Shown: positions 42,045 through 48,253 of the stretch, in pieces
Position numbering within the stretch: position 1 is the stretch's first letter
Layout: each line of letters starts with the position of its first letter
Assembly (NCBI GenBank): GCA_900546365.1
Contig: URCF01000015.1
Span: 1 to 48,253 of the forward strand
Direction of reading: 5' to 3'
From: an uncultured Porphyromonadaceae bacterium
Lineage (GTDB): Bacteria > Bacteroidota > Bacteroidia > Bacteroidales > Muribaculaceae
Length of the DNA stretch: 48,253 bases
Notes under the pieces: model-generated
Seen by the model: the letters and a program-made list of their open reading frames with translations, nothing else
The model's database searches: none
Told to the model about the DNA's origin: nothing
Program-made: the position numbers and the translations under genes

Positions 42045-42539
42045 ATGATTATGAAAACACAGATGATGAACCTCAACAATGGTGATTGGTGGCCTGTGGT
42101 CACCAAATGGAGCGCTTCGCTTGCCGGTGCTGCATGGGCGCTGATTGAGCCTGCGGCACCTTATCTCCTGCTCTGCACAGCTTTTGTGCTGCTTGACTGC
42201 TGGAGCGCGTGTGCGTTGGGCCGCCGTGTGGCGCGTGCCCACCCCGAACAGGCCGCCCGCGATGCCGGCAAAATCAAAAGCTGGAAACTTGCCGGTGTAT
42301 TCAGCACTCTCGTCGAGGTGTATGCCGTGGTGCTGTTGGCGCATTTCGCGCAGCTATGTATGCCCGGAATCATCGGGGCTGATCTGAGGCAGGTGGTGGC
42401 CGCAGCTGTTTGCGGCTGGCAATTCTGGTCCTATCTTGAAAACAAAGCATCCTGCAATGGGGCGCGTTGGGCACAGCTTGCCCGCAAATTCCTCGCCGAC
42501 AAAACATCCCGGCACCTCAATATCCACATTGAAGACTAA
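42045..42539 (+). CDS. Phage-type holin family protein
   Basis: The 164-residue protein has three or four hydrophobic segments (about residues 22-55, 84-105 and 114-130) and a conserved end, WQFWSYLENKASCNGARWAQLARKFLADKTSRHLNI, which I recognise from the Bacteroidota phage holin family. Holins form the timed lesion in the inner membrane that lets an endolysin reach peptidoglycan. The next gene is a T7-lysozyme-like amidase and the third a spanin candidate. The ATGs at 42045 and 42051 are both usable starts. No other phage gene is seen around it. Confidence 0.8.
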   Translation: MIMKTQMMNLNNGDWWPVVTKWSASLAGAAWALIEPAAPYLLLCTAFVLLDCWSACALGRRVARAHPEQAARDAGKIKSWKLAGVFSTLVEVYAVVLLAHFAQLCMPGIIGADLRQVVAAAVCGWQFWSYLENKASCNGARWAQLARKFLADKTSRHLNIHIED

Positions 42540-42551
42540 CCATTATTGATT

Positions 42552-42989
42552 ATGATGAGAAAAATTAATGAGATCATTGTGCACTGTTCGGCCACTGCCG
42601 AAGGCAAAAACTTCACTGTTGACAACATCCGCCAATGGCATAAAGCGCGGGGATTCAGCGATGTGGGCTATCACTATGTGGTGTATATCGACGGTAGCGT
42701 CCATCCCGGCCGTCCGGAGAATACGGTAGGCGCCCACTGTCTGGGTCACAACAAAGCCTCCATCGGTGTGTGTTATGTGGGCGGTTGTGCTGCCGACGGC
42801 ACCACCCCCAAGGACACCCGTACCCCAATGCAAAAATCTGCGCTGCAATCGCTCATCCGCCGTCTGTGTCTCGCTCACCCCGGAGCCACTGTGCACGGCC
42901 ATCGTGAGTTTGCGGCCAAGGCTTGCCCGTGTTTTAATGCCGCCTCGGAGTACAAACCGCTTGAACAAAGGGCCGATGAACTGGATTAG
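42552..42989 (+). CDS. N-acetylmuramoyl-L-alanine amidase (T7 lysozyme-like endolysin)
   Basis: The 145-residue single-domain amidase has the zinc ligands H11, H117 and C125 (IIVHCSAT, GHREF, KACPCF) and the catalytic tyrosine Y40 and lysine K123 at the places of Y46 and K128 in T7 lysozyme. There is no signal peptide, so it needs the holin made by the gene before it to reach the cell wall, as classic endolysins do. ATGs at 42552 and 42555 are the candidates; a TTG at 42546 is unlikely. Its end overlaps the next gene by 14 bases. Confidence 0.9.
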   Translation: MMRKINEIIVHCSATAEGKNFTVDNIRQWHKARGFSDVGYHYVVYIDGSVHPGRPENTVGAHCLGHNKASIGVCYVGGCAADGTTPKDTRTPMQKSALQSLIRRLCLAHPGATVHGHREFAAKACPCFNAASEYKPLEQRADELD

Positions 42990-43362
42990 GATGGCTCTCT
43001 GCCTTAGCATGGTGGCCACTGCGTGTGGTCGCACGCTCTATGTTCCCGTTGAGGCGGGAAGCTCAGGCCGCGTTGAGCAGCGCTCTGCCGTTTCGGCTGC
43101 CGACACAGTGATTGTCACCGAACGGTGCTCCGTGCTGATGCTTCCGGAAGGCTCCCGCGAGGTGACACACCGCGAACTCCATCATTTCAGCATCGTCCGC
43201 GACACCCTTCTGCTCTCCCGCACCGACACAATCCGAGTGGTGGTGCCGGTGGCTCAGCCATCTTCAGGCAGCACCCGCTCCCGGCTGTGGATGCTCGTCG
43301 GCGCGATGCTTGCATTGGCCGCTATCGGCGTGATATATAGAATTTTTCGCCCGAGCCGCTGA
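42976..43362 (+). CDS. Candidate unimolecular spanin (lipoprotein with C-terminal membrane anchor)
   Basis: The 128-residue product has an N-terminal lipoprotein signal (MALCLSMVATAC, with C17 followed by G) and a C-terminal membrane segment at residues 104-120 (LWMLVGAMLALAAIGVI) ending in a basic tail. The 85 residues between are strand-like with repeated D-T-V/I pairs. An outer-membrane lipid anchor at one end and an inner-membrane helix at the other is the layout of u-spanins such as phage T1 gp11, which fuse the two membranes in the last step of lysis. The frame is open back to 42766, but that part is inside the amidase gene. Confidence 0.65.
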   Translation: MNWIRMALCLSMVATACGRTLYVPVEAGSSGRVEQRSAVSAADTVIVTERCSVLMLPEGSREVTHRELHHFSIVRDTLLLSRTDTIRVVVPVAQPSSGSTRSRLWMLVGAMLALAAIGVIYRIFRPSR

Positions 43363-43906
43363 CTATCCCTTGTATCGCTGCAATCCCATCGGGGTTCACC
43401 ACAGCCACCCCTTTCCATTGCCTGTCGTCGCCACCCTCCGGATTCACCACCGTCAGCTCCACATCGCCATCGGATGTGATGCTGCCGGTGATTCCGAGGG
43501 TGGCGTCGTCCACCAGCAGTTGCCCGGCAAGTATGCCGGGCTCAGGCTCATCGAGCTGCACCATGATAGGGGTTCCCTCGCCGAGAGTTCCCACCATATT
43601 ATAGGTGTATTCGTTTGCCATCCCGCTGTCTTGCACCATCTCCATCAGTTGTTCGGCGGATTTCTCCACCCAGCCGCTCACTTGGGACGACCCCAACAGC
43701 CAACTGCCCACCAACATCAGCAGTATAGGAGCAAGCACAGCCAGCACAAATGCCACCGCCGCCGAAATAAGGCACCCCCACAAGCAGCCGCCCGGACCGT
43801 GGCGTCTGGGCAACGGGGGCAGCAGCGGACGCACCGGCGCACCGCACTGCGGGCAGTACGCCGAGCTGTTGGAATCAAATTCTGTGTCACATTTCCCGCA
43901 TCTCAT
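43322..43906 (-). CDS. Zinc-ribbon membrane protein of unknown function
   Basis: From the ATG at 43906 the product has 194 residues. An N-terminal zinc ribbon (CGKCDTEF, CPQCGAP, residues 3-24) is followed by a proline/arginine linker, one long hydrophobic segment (about 44-72, GCLISAAVAFVLAVLAPILLMLVG) and an extracytoplasmic domain with TPIMVQLDEPEPGILAGQLLVDDATLGITGSITSDG. An upstream ATG at 44056 would come before the promoter at 43930-43961. The gene runs against the spanin candidate and overlaps its end by 41 bases. The family is not recognised. Confidence 0.72.
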   Translation of the reverse strand: MRCGKCDTEFDSNSSAYCPQCGAPVRPLLPPLPRRHGPGGCLWGCLISAAVAFVLAVLAPILLMLVGSWLLGSSQVSGWVEKSAEQLMEMVQDSGMANEYTYNMVGTLGEGTPIMVQLDEPEPGILAGQLLVDDATLGITGSITSDGDVELTVVNPEGGDDRQWKGVAVVNPDGIAAIQGIVSGSGEKFYISRR

Positions 43907-43929
43907 AATAATGTATAGGTTTTCTGTTG

Positions 43930-43961
43930 CAAATGTACAGATTTTACAACGCACCGGCAAC
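43930..43961 (-). promoter_or_regulatory. Promoter of the zinc-ribbon gene
   Basis: On the minus strand GTTG (43961-43958), a 20-base spacer and TACATTTG (43937-43930) fit the consensus and decide the start at 43906. The remaining bases up to the tRNA terminator (43962-44076) hold no visible gene. Confidence 0.6.
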
Positions 43962-44076
43962 CCCGCAAATCTATGCTCCCCGCAATGGCTACAGCTATGC
44001 TGCTTTGAGCCACGAATGCGGCATTGGCTCTCTACCTGAAATAATATGCCATGCATCCTGTTGTCCGGCTGTATGC

Positions 44077-44110
44077 AAAAAAAAGTCTAACTTGTTGAGT
44101 TAGACTTTTT
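44077..44110 (-). terminator. Terminator after tRNA-Pro
   Basis: AAAAAGTCTAACT (44080-44092) pairs with AGTTAGACTTTTT (44098-44110) over 13 pairs with a TGTTG loop. On the minus strand eight U follow the stem. It begins 12 bases after the tRNA 3' end. Confidence 0.9.
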
Positions 44111-44121
44111 AGGAATGACAG

Positions 44122-44195
44122 TCGGGGTGAGAAGACTCGAACTTCCGACCTCCACGTCCCGAACGTGGCGCGCTAGCCAACTGTGCTACACCCCG
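44122..44195 (-). tRNA. tRNA-Pro (anticodon CGG)
   Basis: The 74-base gene folds as a cloverleaf: acceptor stem CGGGGTG with CACCCCG, discriminator A, anticodon stem CCACG/CGTGG around the loop TTCGGGA, giving anticodon CGG for codon CCG, and a T arm with GTTCGAGTC. CCA is not encoded. It is followed by a strong terminator and preceded by a -7 box at 44226-44233. Confidence 0.95.
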
Positions 44196-44225
44196 ATGCT
44201 TGCGCTTGGATTTCAAATCCGACTG

Positions 44226-44233
44226 CAAAGATA
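44226..44233 (-). promoter_or_regulatory. -7 element of tRNA-Pro
   Basis: TATCTTTG on the minus strand lies 30 bases before the tRNA 5' end. No TTTG is found at the -33 distance. Confidence 0.55.
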
Positions 44234-44257
44234 CGCATTTATTTTTAAAATCCGTAT

Positions 44258-44413
44258 CTATTCGTGCGGATTTTTTAACGATATTTTTTCAGCTCGGGTG
44301 TAATCCTTGCGGTATCGGGCACGGTTTATGGCATATCCCACCAGGGATGTGGCGGTGACGGCTCCTATCATCAGGAGCCAGTGGGAGATAATATTGAGTG
44401 CGTAGATCATCAT
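44258..44413 (-). CDS. Small membrane protein, 51 residues
   Basis: A short frame from ATG at 44413 (or 44410) to TAG at 44258-44260 encodes 51 residues. One membrane helix lies at about residues 8-29 (IISHWLLMIGAVTATSLVGY), followed by a basic tail (NRARYRKDYTRAEK), which suggests a cytoplasmic C-terminus. The positive-inside pattern and normal codons argue for a real gene. It lies 68 bases downstream of the peptide transporter, beyond a GC-rich hairpin, and ends 62 bases before the tRNA. I do not recognise the family; an accessory subunit of the transporter is only a guess. Confidence 0.55.
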   Translation of the reverse strand: MMIYALNIISHWLLMIGAVTATSLVGYAINRARYRKDYTRAEKISLKNPHE

Positions 44414-44422
44414 ACCAATACA

Positions 44423-44458
44423 ACACGCGGGGCGCGATTATGGTTCGGCCCCGCGTGT
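44423..44458 (-). terminator. GC-rich hairpin after the POT gene
   Basis: ACACGCGGGGC (44423-44433) pairs with GCCCCGCGTGT (44448-44458) over 11 pairs with a 14-base loop, 23 bases past the transporter stop. The following minus-strand bases are TTGTATTGG, so termination is likely partial and the small membrane protein may be read through. Confidence 0.65.
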
Positions 44459-44481
44459 GGATGGGATGTAGGTGGATGCTA

Positions 44482-46290
44482 TCAGATGGCGTCGTCCTCC
44501 ACTGTCTCGATAGCCTCGGCGGGCTCCACGGCGGCGGTGTCGTCGTCGGAAGTGGCGGCTTCAAGCTTTTTCATGATGGAGAAGATGAACGCTGCCGACA
44601 GTAGGCATATCACGATGAGGATGCCCCAGATGGCGGCCACGGAGATTTTGCCCCACAGAAGCATCGGTATCGACACAAGATAGTTGCCGATGGCGGTGGC
44701 GGCAAACCATCCGCCCATCATCGAGCCCTTGTATTTCGGAGGTGCCACCTTGCTCACGAACGATATGCCCATGGGCGAGAGCAGAAGCTCGGCGAATGTG
44801 AGCAGCAGATAGGTGGATATAAGCCAGTTGGGCGACACAGAACCGTTGGTGCCGGTGAGGCTCATCGAGGCGGCCACCATCACACAGTAGGCCAGGGCGG
44901 CCATTACCATGCCATAGCCGATTTTGCGCGGGGCCGACGGCTCTTTTCCTTTGCGGGCCAGGGCGGCGAAGATGGCCATCGACACCGGGGTGAGAGCCAC
45001 CACGTAGAACGGGTTGAACTGCTGATAGAGCGCGGGGTCAACGCCGGCCACCTCATCGGGGGTGGTGGCGTAGAAGTACCACAGCAATGCGGCCACGCCA
45101 ACGAGGAGTGCGCCGCAGATGGTGCGGGTTTTGGTACTCTTGCTCTGGAATAGGCTGAACAGTGCGTAAACACCCACTGCCACTGTCACAAGGGCCCAGA
45201 TGTTGAAGCCGATACGGGTCCAGCCGGTGGCTGTAGAGGTGGTGCAGCTCTTGGCGAACTCAGTGAGTGTCTGGCCATTCTGGTGGAACACCATCCAGAA
45301 GAATATCACCACGGCAAACACCAGCAGCAGTGCCACGATGCGCTGTTTGGTCTGCGCGGGAGAGAGCTCTTTGGCTGCGGGACCCGAAGCCTTGGCGGCG
45401 GTGGTGTTCTTTTTCTTGTCGGAGATGATATGGGCGTAGGTTTTGCGTCCGAGGGTGTAGATGAGCACGCTCACAATCAGCGACACGCATGCCAGGCCGA
45501 AGGCGTAGGAGCAGCCGGTGGAGAAGGCTGTGATGTAGTCGGTGGCGAAATCGGTGAGCGAGGTCACTGCCATGCCGCACTGCGAGGCGAAGTCGCTCAG
45601 ATAGCCGCTCAGGAATGCTGCTACATCGCCGCCTTCGGCCATGCCTTTGTCGGTGGCAAATTCGGTCATGGTTTTGAGCGCTTCGGGGTCGGTGGGCATA
45701 TTGGTGAAGCCGTTGGTGTCGATACACCAGTTGCTCACGGTGGCGGCCATCGGGTCATTGCTCAGGAAGCCAGCCTTGTTGAGAGCCCAGTTTTTCAGAC
45801 CGACGGCAGCCATCGGCGCGAACATAGAGCCGAGGTTGATGGCCATATAGAATATCGAGAATGCAGCATCGCGGCGGTCTCCGTAGCGCGAGTTATTGTA
45901 CAGGTCACCCACCATCACCTGGAGGTTGCCCTTGAACAGTCCCGTGCCAACAGATATGAGCAGCAGGGCGGCAAACAGTATCATCACGGAGGTGTTGGAG
46001 CGCACGGCGGTGGGTGCCGACAGCAGGGCGTAACCCACAAACATCACGGCGATACCGGTCACAACACATTTGGAGAAGCTCCATCGGTCAGCGAGCCAGC
46101 CGCCAACGAGCGGCATGAAATAAACCAGCGCCAGGAAGGTGGAGAAAATCTGGCCGGTCCAGGTGGCGTCAAAGCCGAATTTGGCCTGCAGGTAGAACAG
46201 GAAGATAGCGAGCATCGTATAGTAGCCGAAACGCTCGCCGGTGTTGGCGAGGCTAAGCACATACAGCCCGCCGGGTTGGTTTTTGAACAT
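44482..46290 (-). CDS. POT-family proton-coupled peptide transporter
   Basis: The 602-residue protein belongs to the proton-dependent oligopeptide transporter family of the major facilitator superfamily. The N-terminal motif NTGERFGYYTMLAIFLFYL carries the family ExxER-like glutamate and arginine, and FKGNLQVMVGDLYNN and FSIFYMAINLGSMFAPM are the PTR2 blocks. About 14 membrane helices are visible. A polar insert near residues 185-245 (CIDTNGFTNMPTDPEALKTM) enlarges one loop. The C-terminus is acidic and cytoplasmic. It imports di- and tripeptides, fitting an amino-acid-using gut bacterium. sufE lies 21 bases upstream on the same strand. Confidence 0.92.
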   Translation of the reverse strand: MFKNQPGGLYVLSLANTGERFGYYTMLAIFLFYLQAKFGFDATWTGQIFSTFLALVYFMPLVGGWLADRWSFSKCVVTGIAVMFVGYALLSAPTAVRSNTSVMILFAALLLISVGTGLFKGNLQVMVGDLYNNSRYGDRRDAAFSIFYMAINLGSMFAPMAAVGLKNWALNKAGFLSNDPMAATVSNWCIDTNGFTNMPTDPEALKTMTEFATDKGMAEGGDVAAFLSGYLSDFASQCGMAVTSLTDFATDYITAFSTGCSYAFGLACVSLIVSVLIYTLGRKTYAHIISDKKKNTTAAKASGPAAKELSPAQTKQRIVALLLVFAVVIFFWMVFHQNGQTLTEFAKSCTTSTATGWTRIGFNIWALVTVAVGVYALFSLFQSKSTKTRTICGALLVGVAALLWYFYATTPDEVAGVDPALYQQFNPFYVVALTPVSMAIFAALARKGKEPSAPRKIGYGMVMAALAYCVMVAASMSLTGTNGSVSPNWLISTYLLLTFAELLLSPMGISFVSKVAPPKYKGSMMGGWFAATAIGNYLVSIPMLLWGKISVAAIWGILIVICLLSAAFIFSIMKKLEAATSDDDTAAVEPAEAIETVEDDAI

Positions 46291-46311
46291 GATAGATAGG
46301 ATATTGTGTGA

Positions 46312-46743
46312 TTAATTATTGGCTTTGTCGCTCATGCTCAGCGCCACAGCGTAGAGGCGCATCTGCTTCACCATGGCCAAAAGGCCGTTGGAGCGGGTGG
46401 GGGAGAGGTTCTCGGCAAGGCCGATACGGTCGATGAAATACAGGTCGGCGTGGGCTATCTCGTCGGGAGTGTGGCCGTTGAGCACCTTGATCAGCAGTGC
46501 TATGATGCCTTTGACGATGATTGCGTCGGAGTCGGCGGTGTAGTACACCAGTCCGTCCTTCTCCTCGGCGTTGAGCCACACCCGGCTCTGGCACCCCTCG
46601 ATGAGGTGCTGCGGTGTTTTGTATTTCTCTTCAATGGGAGGGAGTGAGTTGCCGAGGTCGATGATCATGGCGTAGCGGTCCATCCAGTCGTCCACCTCGG
46701 AAAATTCCTCGATTATCTCGTCTTGTATCTCGTTTATGGTCAT
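46312..46743 (-). CDS. sufE: SufE-family sulfur acceptor
   Basis: The 143-residue protein has the SufE fold motif MDRYAMIIDLGNSLPPIEEKYKTPQHLIEGCQSRVWLNAE, where the cysteine of EGCQS accepts persulfide from the SufS desulfurase, and DEIAHADLYFIDRIGLAENLSPTRSNGLLAMVKQMR at the end. It helps iron-sulfur cluster assembly in the cytosol. No sufBCDS genes are in the window. An in-frame ATG at 46800 lies before the -7 box at 46775-46782, so the start at 46743 is preferred. Confidence 0.93.
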   Translation of the reverse strand: MTINEIQDEIIEEFSEVDDWMDRYAMIIDLGNSLPPIEEKYKTPQHLIEGCQSRVWLNAEEKDGLVYYTADSDAIIVKGIIALLIKVLNGHTPDEIAHADLYFIDRIGLAENLSPTRSNGLLAMVKQMRLYAVALSMSDKANN

Positions 46744-46774
46744 GTGGCAACTTGTTGTAGTTAAAAATATTTGG

Positions 46775-46782
46775 CAAATATA
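46775..46782 (-). promoter_or_regulatory. -7 element of sufE
   Basis: TATATTTG on the minus strand lies 31 bases before the sufE ATG. The best -33 candidate (ATTG, 46808-46805) is 22 bases away and imperfect. Confidence 0.55.
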
Positions 46783-46844
46783 GCCATTTTTATCCAACAT
46801 TCATCAATCCGTACGCAATTCATGCTGTTGTATGGGCGTGAGGA

Positions 46845-46876
46845 TTTGGCTGTGTGGAAATTAATGTGTAGTTTTG
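46845..46876 (+). promoter_or_regulatory. Promoter of the leucine-rich-repeat gene
   Basis: TTTG at 46845-46848, a 20-base spacer and TAGTTTTG at 46869-46876 match the consensus exactly. The start codon is at 47071, so the transcript would have a long leader. Confidence 0.7.
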
Positions 46877-46882
46877 CGGCAG

Positions 46883-47070
46883 TGGAACAGTGGAGACTGG
46901 CCACACTACATATTGAAATTAAACACGAAAGTGTCTCAACTGACAGCAAGACAAGTGAGCAGTCCTCGCTCTTTCTGCAACTATCGGCCATTGAGGTTTC
47001 CATCAGCGGGTTCGGAAACAAAAGGCCAAGTTAACCTTATGACTATTTCATAACCAATCAAAAAAACATA
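46883..47070 (+). other. Long untranslated leader before the repeat protein
   Basis: About 188 bases separate the predicted transcription start from the ATG. I see no convincing gene in it and only one short inverted repeat (GAGAC 46893-46897 with GTCTC 46933-46937). The last 20 bases are A-rich, the usual Bacteroidota translation-start setting. Confidence 0.45.
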
Positions 47071-48253
47071 ATGAAACAATTACCTAAAAACAAAACGCCT
47101 AAACTAGCGGCACTGCTCGCCATCCTTATCATGACATTGCTCCCTGGTAAAGCCCTCGCGGTTTCATTTACAATAGGAGACCTTTCCTATGCAACATTGG
47201 CTGATAATACTGTCGCTGTAACCGCTGCTGACAAATCATGTAGTGGAGCTATTGTAATCCCTGCTACTGTTGCATATAATGGTGTTAGCTATAAAGTTTC
47301 TTTAATTGGAAGATCGGCGTTCTCAAGCCGCACTTATTTGACTTCAATTACTATTTCAAACGGTGTCACTTCGATTGGGGATTACGCTTTCGAAGGATGT
47401 TCTAACTTGTCCTCAATCAATATTCCAAGCAGCATCACTTCTATTGGTAAGGCTGTATTTTATGGCTGCAGTTACTTGACTTCAATAACTGTAGAAGAAG
47501 AAAACGAATTTTTTTCATGCATTGATGGAGTACTTTTCAGCAAAGACAAGAAAATATTGATTTGCTATCCCGCAAAAAGAAAGAACGGTGACAAATATGA
47601 TGTTCCTGAGGGTACTACATCAATTGGATACGGAGCTTTCATCTCTTGCTCTTCTTTAACTTCAGTTACCATTCCCCAAGGAGTTGCATTGATAGGGGAG
47701 GCAGCTTTCAGGGAGTGCAGTTCCTTGACCTCCATTGTCATATCCAATAGTGTCGCATCAATTGGTGATTATGCTTTCGCTGAATGCAGATCCTTACCTT
47801 CTGTCGCACTTCCTGATGGTGTAACTTCGATTGGCGTGTATGCTTTCGGCGGCTGTTGGGACTTAACTACCATCAGTATTCCCAATAGTGTTACCTCTAT
47901 TGGGGCTCAAGCATTTTCGGGCTGCAGTTCTCTGACTTCTATCACTGTTCCTGATGGTGTGACTTCAATTGAATCTAGAACTTTTAGCAATTGCATAAAA
48001 TTGACTTCCATCATTCTGCCTGAGGGCGTCACTTCAATTGGTGACTATGCTTTTTCTAACTGCCAATCATTGACATCAATCACTATTCCGGAAGGCGTTT
48101 TGTCTATTGGTGATTACACTTTCGCCAGCTGCAGTTCATTGACATCCATGACTATTCCTAACACTGTTGTTTCAATAGATGATTATGCTTTCTACGACTG
48201 TATTTATAACCATAGAACAACCAAAACTAATCAGAAATATCCGAGTGTAAATC
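47071..48253 (+). CDS. BspA-like leucine-rich-repeat secreted protein (3' truncated)
   Basis: The frame is open from the ATG to the window edge, 394 codons. A signal peptide (KLAALLAILIMTLLPGKALA, cleavage near residue 30) is followed by a short strand-rich part and then about twelve LRR_5 repeats of 23 residues with the core IPxGVTSIGDYAFxxCSSLTSI. After the third repeat comes a 40-residue insert (EEENEFFSCIDGVLFSKDKK) that is common in BspA proteins. Such proteins lie on the surface or are secreted and bind host or microbial partners. Codons are much richer in A and T than in the neighbours. The last 17 residues no longer follow the repeat. Confidence 0.88.
   Translation, partial: MKQLPKNKTPKLAALLAILIMTLLPGKALAVSFTIGDLSYATLADNTVAVTAADKSCSGAIVIPATVAYNGVSYKVSLIGRSAFSSRTYLTSITISNGVTSIGDYAFEGCSNLSSINIPSSITSIGKAVFYGCSYLTSITVEEENEFFSCIDGVLFSKDKKILICYPAKRKNGDKYDVPEGTTSIGYGAFISCSSLTSVTIPQGVALIGEAAFRECSSLTSIVISNSVASIGDYAFAECRSLPSVALPDGVTSIGVYAFGGCWDLTTISIPNSVTSIGAQAFSGCSSLTSITVPDGVTSIESRTFSNCIKLTSIILPEGVTSIGDYAFSNCQSLTSITIPEGVLSIGDYTFASCSSLTSMTIPNTVVSIDDYAFYDCIYNHRTTKTNQKYPSVN
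47302..48210 (+). repeat. Tandem 69-base repeats encoding LRR_5 units
   Basis: The block T-S-I-G-D-Y-A-F recurs about every 69 bases, roughly twelve times, with one interruption at about 47490-47605. Copies differ at many third positions, so they are old rather than recently amplified. Confidence 0.8.

Noticed and set aside
45283..46299. Open frame of 338 codons on the plus strand
   Set aside because: It is the antisense shadow of the POT transporter; the translation is rich in G, H and E and has no membrane or domain pattern.
46771..47034. Open frame of 87 codons before the repeat gene
   Set aside because: Its start lies upstream of the promoter at 46845-46876 and the sequence has no protein-like pattern.
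47302..48210. CRISPR-like array because of regular 69-base periodicity
   Set aside because: The repeats are in frame, diverged, and encode LRR_5 units; there are no identical repeats with unique spacers.

Overview
The window reads as chromosomal DNA of a member of the order Bacteroidales, most likely Muribaculaceae or a close relative. The reasons are the recurrent Bacteroidota promoter (TTTG, about 20 bases, TAnnTTTG) in front of many genes, weak or absent Shine-Dalgarno sequences, a set of Bacteroidales-specific protein families (DUF4199, DUF6452, DUF6048, DUF6242, DUF6089), paired OmpH genes behind bamA, and a long-form IspG. Codons in most of the window end in G or C. The gene that runs off the right edge is clearly more AT-rich. 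Family names come from my reading of the translated sequences, not from searches.

Layout. 1-4490: tail of an unknown protein, then DUF4199, a membrane glycosyltransferase, two envelope proteins, an SDR oxidoreductase and rpiB, all rightward. 4511-6417: a leftward LytTR response regulator and its histidine kinase. 6591-8624: an ECF sigma factor, a probable anti-sigma protein and a secreted protein. 8625-9103: no protein gene, but a good leftward promoter and a structured RNA candidate. 9104-16025: a BASS-type transporter, a Crp-like regulator, metG, ansA, an acyltransferase and a sigma-54 activator. 16080-18684: three genes for a nonulosonic-acid (legionaminic-type) sugar. 18704-24762: a lipoprotein, rpoN, a PAP2 protein, purE, ispG and ribD in a tightly overlapping chain. 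24862-33472: an envelope block (DUF6242, DUF6089, uppS, bamA, two ompH genes) followed after a strong terminator by murI and a DUF115-like gene. 33458-39803: leftward carA, carB, prmC, recX and comF. 39953-41871: leftward nitroreductase, rubrerythrin and a PerR-like regulator. 42045-43362: a rightward holin, amidase and candidate unimolecular spanin. 43322-46743: leftward zinc-ribbon membrane protein, tRNA-Pro(CGG), a 51-residue membrane protein, a POT peptide transporter and sufE. 47071-48253: the start of a secreted BspA-like leucine-rich-repeat protein.

How the parts work together. Much of the window serves the cell envelope: undecaprenyl diphosphate (uppS, PAP2, ispG), outer-membrane protein assembly (bamA, ompH), peptidoglycan precursors (murI) and surface sugars. 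Regulation is dense: LytTR pair, ECF/anti-sigma pair, Crp-like protein, sigma-54 with an activator 3.5 kb away, and a PerR-like protein with a clear palindrome over its own promoter.

The two most unusual items are (1) the compact holin / T7-lysozyme-like amidase / lipoprotein-with-C-terminal-membrane-anchor cassette with its own host-type promoter and no other phage gene nearby, and (2) the leftward structured transcript predicted between 8966 and about 8703. Two genes, the histidine kinase and murI, have -7 elements ending four bases before the ATG, which suggests leaderless messages.
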